Positions 8,044-17,238 of a stretch of 64,000 nt of DNA are shown piece by piece (position 1 is the first letter of the stretch; each line of letters opens with the position of its first letter). The translations under genes and the position numbers were made by a program. A model generated the notes under the pieces. It made no database searches. It was not told the DNA's origin and saw only the letters and a program-made list of their open reading frames with translations. Where the stretch lies: NCBI RefSeq assembly GCF_000703005.1, contig NZ_JNLH01000001.1, positions 1,228,501-1,292,500 of the forward strand, given 5' to 3'. Origin of the DNA: Pseudobutyrivibrio ruminis HUN009. Lineage in GTDB: Bacteria; Bacillota; Clostridia; Lachnospirales; Lachnospiraceae.

Positions 8044-10047
8044 GTGAACGAGAATAATAACAACCAAAATGGTGGAGATAAAAAGAATAATCGTCAGCCT
8101 TTCTACACATTAGGAATACTAGTGCTTGTGGCACTTTTCTTTACTAGCATGGTGTATAGAGGGGCTAGTTCAAATTCAAATCAGGAGATTACTTACACAG
8201 AGTTTTTACAGCTTGTTGAAGACGACAAAGTTGCGGAAGTAAATTTTGATAACGACGTTATCAATATCACTCTTGTTGAAGGCGAAACATACGGCATGTC
8301 ATCTGACGAGGCTAGTGCACTTCAGCAGATTTACGAGAGCACAGGCCAGTCTACATCAGTCAAGCTTTATACAGCATATCTTCGTGATGATGATTTGCTT
8401 GATAAGTTGGATGAGCACGGTGTAGAGTACGAGGGTACAATTGCTGACTCCACAGCAGCAATTATCTATAATGTCCTTTCATTTGTACTTCCAATTGTAT
8501 TGTTATGGGTACTTCTTGGTTTCTTTATGAAACGTATGGGTGGTGGCCCAATGGGAGTCGGCAAATCAAATGCCAAGCTTTACAATATGGAAAAAGCTAC
8601 AGGTGTTACATTCAAGGATGTAGCAGGACAGGATGAGGCAAAGGAGTCTGTACAAGAAATGGTAGACTTCCTTCACAATCCTCGTAAATATACAGAAATT
8701 GGTGCCAAGCTTCCAAAGGGTGCTCTTTTAGTAGGCCCTCCAGGAACAGGTAAAACTCTTCTTGCAAAAGCAGTTGCAGGTGAAGCAGGAGTTCCATTCT
8801 TCTCACTTGCAGGTTCTGATTTCGTAGAGATGTTTGTTGGTGTTGGTGCTTCACGTGTTCGTGACCTTTTCAAGGAAGCTCAGAAAGTAGCGCCATGTAT
8901 CGTTTTCATCGACGAGATTGATGCCATTGGTAAGAGTCGTGACGCTCATTACGGCGGCGGTAACGACGAGCGTGAGCAGACATTAAATCAGCTCCTTTCA
9001 GAGATGGATGGTTTTGATTCTAACAAGGGATTACTTATTCTTGCAGCTACAAATAGACCAGAAGTGCTTGATAAAGCTTTACTTCGTCCAGGTCGTTTTG
9101 ATAGACGAATCATCGTAGATAAGCCTGATCAAAAGGGCCGTCTTGAAATCCTCAAAGTTCATGCAAAGGATGTAAAGATGGATGAAACAGTTGATTTGGA
9201 TGCTATTGCACTTGCATCAGTAGGTCTTGTTGGTTCTGATTTGGCAAACATTATCAACGAAGCTGCAATTTTAGCAGTCAAAGATAAGCGTAAGTTTGTA
9301 AATCAAAAAGACTTATTCGAAGCATTTGAACTTGTCGCAGTCGGCGGTAAGGAAAAGAAAGATAGAGCAATGAGTGAGAAAGAACGTAAAATCGTTTCAT
9401 ATCACGAAGTTGGACATGCTCTTGTTTCTGCATTACAAAAGGATGCTGAGCCAGTTCAAAAGATTACAATTGTTCCTAGAACAATGGGAGCATTGGGATA
9501 CACACTTCAGACACCAGAAGAAGAAAAGTTCCTTGAAACCAAGGACGAGCTAATTGCAAAGATTGTTACTTACATGGGCGGTCGTGCGGCAGAAGATATT
9601 AAGTTTGGCTCATATACATCAGGAGCAGCAAATGATATCGAGCAGGCTACAAAGATTGCCAGAGCGATGGTTACTCGATTTGGTATGTCTGATAAGTTTG
9701 GAATGATGGGACTTGCAACAGTAGAGAGCCAGTATCTCGATGGCAGAGCATCATTAATCTGTGGCGAAAACACAGCAGCTGAAATAGATAAAGAAGTTCT
9801 TCAGATGATTACAGATGCTTATGCAAAAGCAAAGCAGCTTCTTGCAGATAACATGGAATGTCTTGATAAGATTTCCGACTATCTATTTGAACACGAGACA
9901 ATCACAGGTAAGGAATTCATGTCAATCTTCAGAGAAATAAAAGGAATTCCAGACCCAGAAGAAAAGAAAGAGCCAGAAAGACATAGTCTTTTTGATGATG
10001 TTAATGACCCACAGAATGTGGTAGCAGATAGTATTTTTGATGAGTAA
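8044..10047 (+). CDS. ftsH: ATP-dependent zinc metalloprotease FtsH
   Basis: A 667-residue membrane-anchored AAA+ protease that degrades misfolded membrane proteins and short-lived regulators. TM1 lies at about 20-40, an extracytoplasmic domain follows, and TM2 lies at about 145-165. The AAA domain has Walker A GPPGTGKT (231-238), Walker B CIVFIDEIDAIG and the SRH region RPGRFDRR. The zinc motif HEVGH starts at H454. The start is GTG 8044 with CGGAGG 5 bp upstream. The tail after residue 630 is acidic and variable. uvrC follows after 5 bp. Confidence 0.96.
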   Translation: MNENNNNQNGGDKKNNRQPFYTLGILVLVALFFTSMVYRGASSNSNQEITYTEFLQLVEDDKVAEVNFDNDVINITLVEGETYGMSSDEASALQQIYESTGQSTSVKLYTAYLRDDDLLDKLDEHGVEYEGTIADSTAAIIYNVLSFVLPIVLLWVLLGFFMKRMGGGPMGVGKSNAKLYNMEKATGVTFKDVAGQDEAKESVQEMVDFLHNPRKYTEIGAKLPKGALLVGPPGTGKTLLAKAVAGEAGVPFFSLAGSDFVEMFVGVGASRVRDLFKEAQKVAPCIVFIDEIDAIGKSRDAHYGGGNDEREQTLNQLLSEMDGFDSNKGLLILAATNRPEVLDKALLRPGRFDRRIIVDKPDQKGRLEILKVHAKDVKMDETVDLDAIALASVGLVGSDLANIINEAAILAVKDKRKFVNQKDLFEAFELVAVGGKEKKDRAMSEKERKIVSYHEVGHALVSALQKDAEPVQKITIVPRTMGALGYTLQTPEEEKFLETKDELIAKIVTYMGGRAAEDIKFGSYTSGAANDIEQATKIARAMVTRFGMSDKFGMMGLATVESQYLDGRASLICGENTAAEIDKEVLQMITDAYAKAKQLLADNMECLDKISDYLFEHETITGKEFMSIFREIKGIPDPEEKKEPERHSLFDDVNDPQNVVADSIFDE

Positions 10048-10052
10048 TTTAT

Positions 10053-11924
10053 ATGGTAACTGAAAAAGACCTTAGTAAACTCCCGGATCAACCGGGAGTT
10101 TATCTAATGCACGGGAAAAATGATGAAATTATATATGTAGGTAAAGCGTTGTCCCTTCGTCACAGAGTGAGACAGTACTTTCAACCGAGCCATGATGAGG
10201 GCCTCAAGAAAAAGCAGATGGTGGCAAATATTGATTATTTCGAGTTTATAGTCACTGACTCTGAATTAGAGGCTCTTATTTTAGAATGTAATTTAATAAA
10301 GGAATATCGTCCGAAATATAACACAATGCTTCGTGACGATAAGACTTACCCATATATCGAGGTCACTTTACAGGAAGCATATCCAAGGGTTTTGTTCTCC
10401 AGAAGGATGAAAAAGAATGGCAGCAAATTTTTCGGTCCATTCACATCTGCGGGAGCTGTTCATGACACTATCGAGTTGGTTCAAAAGCTATACAAGATAC
10501 GTACATGCTCACAGAAACTGCCAGAGAATTTTGGAAAAAACAGACCATGCTTAAATTATCATATTGGACAGTGCTTAGGTCCTTGTCAGGGAAATGTTCC
10601 TGTAGAAGAGTATCGTAAAAACGTAGAAAAGGTAATCGAGTTTTTAAACGGAGATTATGCTGACACAATAAAAGATTTACAAAGAAAAATGCTTGCGGCA
10701 TCAGAGGATATGGACTACGAAAAGGCTGCCCTTTACAGAGATTTGATTGAATCAGTAAAGGCTTGCGCAGGAAGACAAAAAGCTACTCAGCTAGATGGAG
10801 AGGATAGAGATATCATCGCTATGGCTAAAGGCAAAGAAGATGCTGTTGTTCAGGTATTCTTTATTCGTGGCGGCAAAATGATTGGCAGAGAGCATTTCTT
10901 TATAAATGTTCGTGTGGATGATACAGATGAAGATTTGCTTGAGTATTTCCTTAAGGATTACTACACAGGTACACCATTTATTCCTAGAGAAATTTTTGTT
11001 CAGTTTGAAATGACTGAATCAGAATTAATCGAGACATGGCTCACAAATAAAAAAGGCTCTAGAGTTTACATAAGAACGCCTAAGCGTGGGGCAAAGGAAA
11101 AGCTTGTGGAGCTTGCAGCTAAAAATGCTCAGATGGTTTTGGATCAGGATAGAGAAAAAATAAAAAAAGAAGAGGGCAGAACAATTGGAGCCATGAAGGA
11201 AATAGCAGATATTCTAGGACTTCCTGGAGCAAGCAGAATGGAGGCCTACGATATTTCAAATATTTCCGGATTCCAATCAGTTGGTTCCATGGTAGTGTTT
11301 GAAAAAGGCAAGCCAAAACGCTCAGATTACCGTAAATTCAAAATCAAAACAGTTGAAGGTCCAAATGATTATGCATCCATGCACGAAGTGCTCACACGCC
11401 GTTTTTCACATGGAATTGAGGAACTTGAAGAAAATGGTGGCGTAATCGAAGACAGCTTTACCAAGTTTCCTGATGTTATAATGATGGATGGTGGTAAGGG
11501 ACAGGTTCATATCGCCGAGCAGGTTATGTCAGAACTTGGCCTTCATATTCCTATAGCAGGTATGGTAAAGGATGATCATCATAGAACGAGAGGCCTTTAC
11601 TATAGAGACGAAGAAATACCGATAGATACTCACTCTGAAGGCTTCCAGTTAATCACAAGACTTCAGGATGAAGCACACCGATTTGCAATTGAATATCATC
11701 GAAGCCTTAGAAGTAAAGGCCAGGTTCACAGTTTTCTTGACGATATTGAGGGAATCGGTCCAAAGAGGCGAAAAGCCCTTATGAAAAAATATGTTTCTGC
11801 AGAAAAAATGGCAAATGCCACAGTGGAAGATTTAATGGATACAGAATCTATGAGCAAAGAAGCGGCAGAGAATGTATACAATTACTTTCACCCTATTAAT
11901 TCCGCAGAAAATGAGCTAAAATAA
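10053..11924 (+). CDS. uvrC: UvrABC system protein C (excinuclease subunit)
   Basis: A 623-residue nucleotide-excision-repair endonuclease that makes both incisions around a lesion with UvrB. The GIY-YIG domain (LPDQPGVYLM...IIYVGKA) covers residues 10-95, the UvrB-binding UVR motif about 203-238, the RNase H-like endonuclease domain about 380-540 (MEAYDISN, VIMMDGGKGQ), and the C-terminal helix-hairpin-helix (DIEGIGPKRRKALMKKY) about 568-610. No clear ribosome binding site is visible and the gene starts 5 bp after ftsH, so translational coupling is likely. A perfect 10-bp inverted repeat lies in the first 17 codons. Confidence 0.96.
   Translation: MVTEKDLSKLPDQPGVYLMHGKNDEIIYVGKALSLRHRVRQYFQPSHDEGLKKKQMVANIDYFEFIVTDSELEALILECNLIKEYRPKYNTMLRDDKTYPYIEVTLQEAYPRVLFSRRMKKNGSKFFGPFTSAGAVHDTIELVQKLYKIRTCSQKLPENFGKNRPCLNYHIGQCLGPCQGNVPVEEYRKNVEKVIEFLNGDYADTIKDLQRKMLAASEDMDYEKAALYRDLIESVKACAGRQKATQLDGEDRDIIAMAKGKEDAVVQVFFIRGGKMIGREHFFINVRVDDTDEDLLEYFLKDYYTGTPFIPREIFVQFEMTESELIETWLTNKKGSRVYIRTPKRGAKEKLVELAAKNAQMVLDQDREKIKKEEGRTIGAMKEIADILGLPGASRMEAYDISNISGFQSVGSMVVFEKGKPKRSDYRKFKIKTVEGPNDYASMHEVLTRRFSHGIEELEENGGVIEDSFTKFPDVIMMDGGKGQVHIAEQVMSELGLHIPIAGMVKDDHHRTRGLYYRDEEIPIDTHSEGFQLITRLQDEAHRFAIEYHRSLRSKGQVHSFLDDIEGIGPKRRKALMKKYVSAEKMANATVEDLMDTESMSKEAAENVYNYFHPINSAENELK
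10077..10101 (+). repeat. 10-bp perfect inverted repeat within the start of uvrC
   Basis: AAACTCCCGG/CCGGGAGTTT flank a 5-base loop, codons 9-17 of uvrC. No T-tract follows. It may be a codon-level accident of the conserved LPDQPGV motif, or a translational-control hairpin. Confidence 0.45.
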
Positions 11925-11955
11925 TCTATGAATTTTCAGTTGATGGGAGGTTTTT

Positions 11956-12885
11956 ATGGCAAATAATAAATTTGTAACAGTAGCAACACTACAGGAAAGA
12001 TTTAATCTTACCAATTTCACACCAGAGCTCAATCTTGAAGAGGCTCAGGTAACAGTTGCTGATGTCAATAGACCAGCGCTTCAGCTACACGGATTTTATG
12101 AGCATTTCGATTCAAGCCGTATTCAGGTTATTGGAAATGTAGAAGCGGCATACTTAAATAAAAAGACAGATGAAGAGAAGGCTGAAAGCTTTGCTCAGCT
12201 ATTAACATATGATATTCCATGTGTAATTTTCTGCAGAGGAGAAAAGCCAGGAGAAATATTACTTAAGGAAGCAGTTAAGGCAAAGGTTCCAGTATTAGGA
12301 ACTGATCGTGCTACATCAGAGTTTATGTCAGCTTTGATTTATTCTTTGAATAAAGACTTTGCACCATACACAACTATCCACGGTGTATTAGTTGATGTTT
12401 ATGGTGAAGGCTTGCTTATCACAGGTGAATCTGGAATAGGTAAATCAGAAGCTGCACTTGAGCTTATCCGTCGTGGTCACAGACTTGTATCAGACGATGT
12501 TGTAGAGATTCGTCGTCCAAACAACGAAAGATTATACGGAAGAGCGCCATCGATTACACAGTATCTTATTGAGCTTAGAGGTATTGGAATTATCGATGTT
12601 AAATCACTTTATGGTGTTGAGGCTGTAAAGGATGAGCAGCGTATTGATTTAGTTATTAAGCTTGAGGATTGGTCAAAGGAAAAAGAATATGATCGTCTTG
12701 GTATGACAGATGAATACATGAACATCCTTGGTATTGATGTAACATGTCATTCACTTCCAATTAGACCAGGTAGAAATCTCGCTATTATTTGCGAGGCTGC
12801 CGCAGTAAACCATCGTCAGAAGAAGATGGGCTATAATGCTGCCGAGGAGCTTTACAGGCGAGTTCAGAATAATATTAATGGATAG
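11956..12885 (+). CDS. hprK: HPr kinase/phosphorylase
   Basis: A 309-residue bifunctional enzyme that phosphorylates HPr and Crh-type proteins on the regulatory serine, and reverses this, as the sensor of carbon catabolite repression. The N-terminal domain covers about 1-130. The P-loop GESGIGKS is at 157-164, the catalytic His lies in the TIHGVLVDVYG segment, and the HPrK family stretch LIELRGIGIIDVKSLYG begins near 205. The gene is well placed: an HPr-like protein with a conserved regulatory Ser is encoded 4 kb downstream in the same gene string. Confidence 0.96.
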   Translation: MANNKFVTVATLQERFNLTNFTPELNLEEAQVTVADVNRPALQLHGFYEHFDSSRIQVIGNVEAAYLNKKTDEEKAESFAQLLTYDIPCVIFCRGEKPGEILLKEAVKAKVPVLGTDRATSEFMSALIYSLNKDFAPYTTIHGVLVDVYGEGLLITGESGIGKSEAALELIRRGHRLVSDDVVEIRRPNNERLYGRAPSITQYLIELRGIGIIDVKSLYGVEAVKDEQRIDLVIKLEDWSKEKEYDRLGMTDEYMNILGIDVTCHSLPIRPGRNLAIICEAAAVNHRQKKMGYNAAEELYRRVQNNING

Positions 12886-12900
12886 GAGATGCTAGGTTTT

Positions 12901-14298
12901 ATGGAACGCAAGAATGCTTGGAGTAAGTATACTTCAGAAAAAGATAAGAAAAAGGTTATGGCCTTTGGTGAAGACTATAGAAAGTTTTTATCAACATGCA
13001 AAACAGAAAGAGAATGTGTTTCATTCTTTGTAGAAAAGGCAGAAAAAGCTGGATTTAAGAATCTTGATGAAGCTATTGCAAGTGGCAAGAAGCTTAAAGC
13101 AGGAGATAAGGTTTACGCTGTAAATAAGGGCAAGGAGCTTGCTTTATTTATCGTAGGTTCAGAAGATTTAGAGTCTGGCATGAACATCCTTGGTGCTCAT
13201 ATCGATAGCCCAAGAATGGACTTAAAGCAGAATCCTTTATACGAGGATGCAGATATCGCATTACTTGACACTCACTATTATGGTGGTATCAAGAAATACC
13301 AGTGGGTAACTATTCCACTTGCACTTCACGGTGTACTTGTTAAAAAGACAGGTGAAGTAATGCCTGTTAATGTAGGTGAAGATGAGAATGATCCAGTATT
13401 TGGTATTTCAGATTTACTTATTCACCTTGCAGCAGACCAGATGGACAAAAAGGGCGCAAAGGTTGTTGAAGGTGAAGACCTCAATGTTATCGTAGGAAGC
13501 ATCCCAGGCTTTGATAAAAAGGGTGAGAAGGAAAAGGAATCTGTAAAGAAGAATGTTCTCAAGCTTCTCAAGGACAAGTATGATATCGAGGAAGAGGATT
13601 TCATTTCAGCAGAAATCGAAGTTGTTCCAGCCGGTCCAGCTAGAGACTTTGGCTTTGATCGTTCGATGATCTTAGGATATGGTCACGATGATAGAGTATG
13701 TGCATATTCATCATTTATGGCGCTTATTGATTGCAAAGAAAAATTAAAGAAGACAGCATGCTGCCTTCTTGTAGATAAGGAAGAAATCGGTTCTGTAGGC
13801 GCAACAGGTATGGAATCTAGATTCTTCGAGAATATTTTTGCAGAGCTTTACAATCTTACAGGAGACTATTCAGAGCTTAAGCTTCGTAGAGCCCTTACAA
13901 ACTGCAAGGTACTTTCATCAGATGTATCTGCAGCATTTGATCCAAACTATGCATCGGCATTTGAAAAGAACAATGCAGCATATCTTGGACGTGGTCTTGT
14001 ATTCAACAAGTACACAGGCGCTAGAGGTAAGAGTGGTTCAAACGATGCATCTGCAGAGTATGTAGCTGATGTACGTAACATCATGGACAAGGACAATGTA
14101 TTCTGGCAGACAGCTGAGCTTGGTAAGGTTGACCAGGGTGGCGGTGGAACAATCGCATACATTATGGGTAATTACAACATGCAGGTAATTGACTCAGGTG
14201 TTGCTGTTCTTTCTATGCACGCTCCATGTGAGATTATTTCAAAGGTTGATTTATACGAAGCATTATTAGGATACGAGGCGTTTATTAAATATGCTTAA
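12901..14298 (+). CDS. M18 family aminopeptidase
   Basis: A 465-residue cytosolic zinc aminopeptidase of the aspartyl/lysyl M18 family (apeA/apeB type). Metal-binding and catalytic segments visible are GAHIDSPRMDLK near residue 95, the DDRVCAYS region near 260, DKEEIGSVGATG near 290, and HAPCEIISK near the C-terminus. I prefer ATG 12901 over the in-frame ATG at 12889, because AGGAG directly abuts the latter with no spacer. The 3' end overlaps murB by 8 bp. Confidence 0.92.
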   Translation: MERKNAWSKYTSEKDKKKVMAFGEDYRKFLSTCKTERECVSFFVEKAEKAGFKNLDEAIASGKKLKAGDKVYAVNKGKELALFIVGSEDLESGMNILGAHIDSPRMDLKQNPLYEDADIALLDTHYYGGIKKYQWVTIPLALHGVLVKKTGEVMPVNVGEDENDPVFGISDLLIHLAADQMDKKGAKVVEGEDLNVIVGSIPGFDKKGEKEKESVKKNVLKLLKDKYDIEEEDFISAEIEVVPAGPARDFGFDRSMILGYGHDDRVCAYSSFMALIDCKEKLKKTACCLLVDKEEIGSVGATGMESRFFENIFAELYNLTGDYSELKLRRALTNCKVLSSDVSAAFDPNYASAFEKNNAAYLGRGLVFNKYTGARGKSGSNDASAEYVADVRNIMDKDNVFWQTAELGKVDQGGGGTIAYIMGNYNMQVIDSGVAVLSMHAPCEIISKVDLYEALLGYEAFIKYA

Positions 14299-15217
14299 TG
14301 AGAAGTACCAGAAATTAGCAGAAGAATTAAAAGCACAATTTCCAAAATCTTTAATCCTTTTAGAGGAAGAAATGAAAAGTCACACGACTTTTAGAATAGG
14401 AGGTCCGGCCGATATTTATATCGAGCCGGATTATGCCGCTATTATTCCTTTAATTCAATTTCTTAAAGAGCAGGAGATTCCATTTATTGTTATAGGAAAT
14501 GGAAGCAATTTGCTAGTGTCTGATGAGGGAATTGAAGGTGTTGTTATTTCCCTTGGTAAACAATCAAATGACATAACAATCAATGGTGATACAGTGGTTG
14601 TAGAAGCAGGAGCTTTGCTTTCAACTGTAGCTAACAAAGCTGCAAAAGCAGGGCTTACTGGAATGGAATTTGCATCAGGAATTCCAGGTTCAATAGGCGG
14701 TGCAGTTTTCATGAATGCAGGAGCCTATGGCGGAGAAATGAAGGACATAATTGAATCAGTTCTCATCCTAACATCAGAATTGGAAAAGAAAACTGTTACA
14801 CCAGAGGAATTATCAATGTCGTATCGTCATTCATCTTTAATGGAAGATGGAGGATATGTTCTTTCTGCTGTTCTAAAGCTCAGTCCGGGAAATCCAGAAG
14901 AAATTCAGGCAAGAATTGACGAGATTAAAAAACAGCGCACAGAAAAGCAACCACTGAATTTCCCAAGTGCAGGTTCTACTTTTAAGCGACCAGAGGGATA
15001 TTTTGCAGGAAAGCTAATTGATGATGCAGGCCTGCGCGGATATACTGTTGGTGGCGCTCAGGTTTCAGAAAAGCATTGTGGTTTTGTGGTAAACAAGGGT
15101 GATGCAACAGCAGCTGAAGTTTTGCAATTAATGTCAGATGTTAATGATAAAGTATTTAATAAATTTGGAGTTCATTTGGTTCCAGAGGTTCGAATCATAG
15201 GGAGGAACGTGAATTGA
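14291..15217 (+). CDS. murB: UDP-N-acetylenolpyruvoylglucosamine reductase
   Basis: A 308-residue FAD enzyme that reduces UDP-GlcNAc-enolpyruvate to UDP-MurNAc in peptidoglycan precursor synthesis. The FAD-binding PCMH fold starts at HTTFRIGGPADI, with the VIGNGSNLLV and ASGIPGSIGGAVFMNAGAYG motifs. The C-terminal domain carries PSAGSTFKRPEGYFAGKLID with the catalytic Ser. Length fits the type II MurB of Firmicutes. It overlaps the preceding peptidase gene by 8 bp and the next gene by 4 bp. Confidence 0.96.
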   Translation: MLNEKYQKLAEELKAQFPKSLILLEEEMKSHTTFRIGGPADIYIEPDYAAIIPLIQFLKEQEIPFIVIGNGSNLLVSDEGIEGVVISLGKQSNDITINGDTVVVEAGALLSTVANKAAKAGLTGMEFASGIPGSIGGAVFMNAGAYGGEMKDIIESVLILTSELEKKTVTPEELSMSYRHSSLMEDGGYVLSAVLKLSPGNPEEIQARIDEIKKQRTEKQPLNFPSAGSTFKRPEGYFAGKLIDDAGLRGYTVGGAQVSEKHCGFVVNKGDATAAEVLQLMSDVNDKVFNKFGVHLVPEVRIIGRNVN

Positions 15218-16086
15218 AGCTATTAATTCTAACTGGAATGTCAGGTGCAGGAAAAAACACAGCATTTAAAATGCTGGAGGATATGGGCTATTATTGCATG
15301 GACAATCTTCCAATCCAATTGTTAAAGAGTGTTGTCGAATTGGCTGAAAATGGCGCTTTTGACCAAAAGATTGTTGTTGGAATAGATGTCCGTAATGGTA
15401 GAGCTATGAAACTTTTGCCTGATATTTTGCAGGAATTAGACAACGACAATAAACATTTTTCTATTCTGTTCTTGGATGCAGAGGATGATGTATTAATTAA
15501 ACGATACAAAGAGACTAGACGTAATCATCCACTTTCTGGTAGAGAAAGAATTGCAGCAGGCATTCAGCAAGAAAGAGAGTCAATCGGATTTTTACGTGAT
15601 GAGGCAGACTATGTTATCGACACAACTCACCTTTTAACAAGAGAGTTAAAGGAAGAGCTTGAAAAGATATTTGTTGATGATGCAGATTACAAGAGCCTTT
15701 TCGTAACTATCATTTCATTTGGATTTAAGTACGGAATTCCAGAAGATGCTGATTTGGTTTTTGACGTAAGATTTTTACCTAACCCATACTATGATACAGA
15801 TCTTAGGCCGTTTACAGGAAACGACCAGCCAATTAAGGATTTCGTTTTAAAATATGAGGAGTCTCAGATTTTCTTAGAGAAAACAACTGACTTAATCAAG
15901 TTCCTGATTCCTAACTATATAAAAGAAGGAAAAAATCAGCTTGTTATTGCAGTTGGATGTACAGGCGGAAAGCACAGAAGTGTATGCCTGGCAGATGAGA
16001 TTTTTGAGGCACTAAATCATGATGAGTCTTATGGACTTAAAATTGAGCATCGTGATATAGGCAAGGATGCTTTGAGAGGAAAATAA
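15214..16086 (+). CDS. rapZ: RNase adapter / nucleotide-binding protein RapZ (YvcJ)
   Basis: A 290-residue P-loop protein with GMSGAGKN at 8-15, the DDADY segment, and a C-terminal CTGGKHRSVCLAD motif typical of RapZ/YvcJ. In proteobacteria RapZ guides RNase E to the GlmZ small RNA and senses glucosamine-6-phosphate; in Firmicutes the role is less defined and tied to cell wall and competence. The start is a TTG overlapping the murB stop, with GGGAGGAA 6-7 bp upstream. The order murB-rapZ-whiA is common in Firmicutes. Confidence 0.94.
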   Translation: MKLLILTGMSGAGKNTAFKMLEDMGYYCMDNLPIQLLKSVVELAENGAFDQKIVVGIDVRNGRAMKLLPDILQELDNDNKHFSILFLDAEDDVLIKRYKETRRNHPLSGRERIAAGIQQERESIGFLRDEADYVIDTTHLLTRELKEELEKIFVDDADYKSLFVTIISFGFKYGIPEDADLVFDVRFLPNPYYDTDLRPFTGNDQPIKDFVLKYEESQIFLEKTTDLIKFLIPNYIKEGKNQLVIAVGCTGGKHRSVCLADEIFEALNHDESYGLKIEHRDIGKDALRGK

Positions 16087-16929
16087 TTGTCATTTTCAAA
16101 AGAGGTAAAAGAGGAACTCTTTTCTGTTATTCCTAAAAGCCGTCACTGTATGGTTGCTGAAATGTCTGGCATTTTTCTCATGGAAGGATTAAATGCATTT
16201 CAGAACTATTCAGATGAACCATTAAACAGAAAAGTCTTTACTTTATTAAATAAAACACTTAATATAGGAAAAGATGTCACAGCACTGTCTACTGATGTCT
16301 TATTGGAGACTAAAAAAATGCTTAAGCTATCTGATGATAGCAAAGTAGCAAACGATTTAGTTATCCAGCAGCCATGCTGCAAGCGTTCATTCATAAGAGG
16401 AGCGTTTTTAGCAGCTGGTTCCATTTCAGACCCTAATAAGGGATATCATTTTGAGATAGTATGCAACGAAGAAGCTATGGCTTCGCAGCTAACAAAGGTT
16501 ATGAACACATTCGATGTGGAAGCAAAATATGTTAGCAGAAATGGTAAATATGTTGTATACCTCAAAGAGGGCGCACAAATCGTAGAAATATTACGAGTTA
16601 TGGAAGCTGCTCATTCTGTTATGGAACTAGAAAACATTAGAGTAGTTAAAGAAGTGCGAGGCACAATCAATCGAAAAGTCAATTGCGAGACTGCAAATAT
16701 AGGCAAAACAGTTAATGCAGCTGTTAGGCAAATCGAGGCAATCCGCCTTTTGGATGAAAAGGTGGGGCTTGATACATTGCCACCGCAGCTACAGGAAATT
16801 GCCCAAGTCAGACTTGATAATCCAGACACACCGCTAGGAGCCTTAGGACAGTACTTAGATCCACCTATAGGCAAGTCAGGGGTTAATCATCGATTGAAAA
16901 AGCTGGTTCAAATGGCAGAACAGTTATAG
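16087..16929 (+). CDS. whiA: DNA-binding protein WhiA
   Basis: A 280-residue homologue of the sporulation/division regulator WhiA, with degenerate LAGLIDADG homing-endonuclease domains over about 1-190 and a C-terminal helix-turn-helix. The tail LGQYLDPPIGKSGVNHRLKKL is diagnostic. It is somewhat shorter than the usual 305-320 residues. The start is TTG immediately after the rapZ stop; MSFSKEVKEEL matches the family N-terminus. Confidence 0.94.
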   Translation: MSFSKEVKEELFSVIPKSRHCMVAEMSGIFLMEGLNAFQNYSDEPLNRKVFTLLNKTLNIGKDVTALSTDVLLETKKMLKLSDDSKVANDLVIQQPCCKRSFIRGAFLAAGSISDPNKGYHFEIVCNEEAMASQLTKVMNTFDVEAKYVSRNGKYVVYLKEGAQIVEILRVMEAAHSVMELENIRVVKEVRGTINRKVNCETANIGKTVNAAVRQIEAIRLLDEKVGLDTLPPQLQEIAQVRLDNPDTPLGALGQYLDPPIGKSGVNHRLKKLVQMAEQL

Positions 16930-16971
16930 CATACCAGCAATAGGTTTTATTTAGTTTTTCAGGAGGACGTC

Positions 16972-17220
16972 ATGCAGAAAGAAGTTACTATTCAGATGTC
17001 AAATTCAATGGAAGCTACACCAATAGCACACCTTGTGCAGTTAGCTAACCAGTTTGCAAGCTCAATCTATTTTGAGATGGATGAAAAGAAGGTTAATGCT
17101 AAAAGTATTATGGGTATGATGAGTTTGGTATTAGCTTCAGGATCAAAGGTAGTTATTGATGCTACAGGAGATGATGAAGAAAAGGCTGTCACAGAACTTG
17201 CTGATTTCCTTACAAAATAA
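16972..17220 (+). CDS. HPr/Crh-like protein without the catalytic histidine
   Basis: An 82-residue HPr-fold protein. The usual GLHARPA phosphorylation loop reads SMEATPI, so the PTS-active His is Glu at residue 14, and the adjacent Arg is Thr. The regulatory serine segment NAKSIMGMMSL is intact, with the serine at residue 45. It therefore cannot relay phosphate in the PTS but should remain an HprK substrate. This is the logic of Bacillus Crh, which has Gln at the His position. It follows whiA, as crh does in Bacillus. Ribosome binding site AGGAGG, spacing 5. Confidence 0.88.
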   Translation: MQKEVTIQMSNSMEATPIAHLVQLANQFASSIYFEMDEKKVNAKSIMGMMSLVLASGSKVVIDATGDDEEKAVTELADFLTK

Positions 17221-17238
17221 ATTATTATCGAGGGATAT

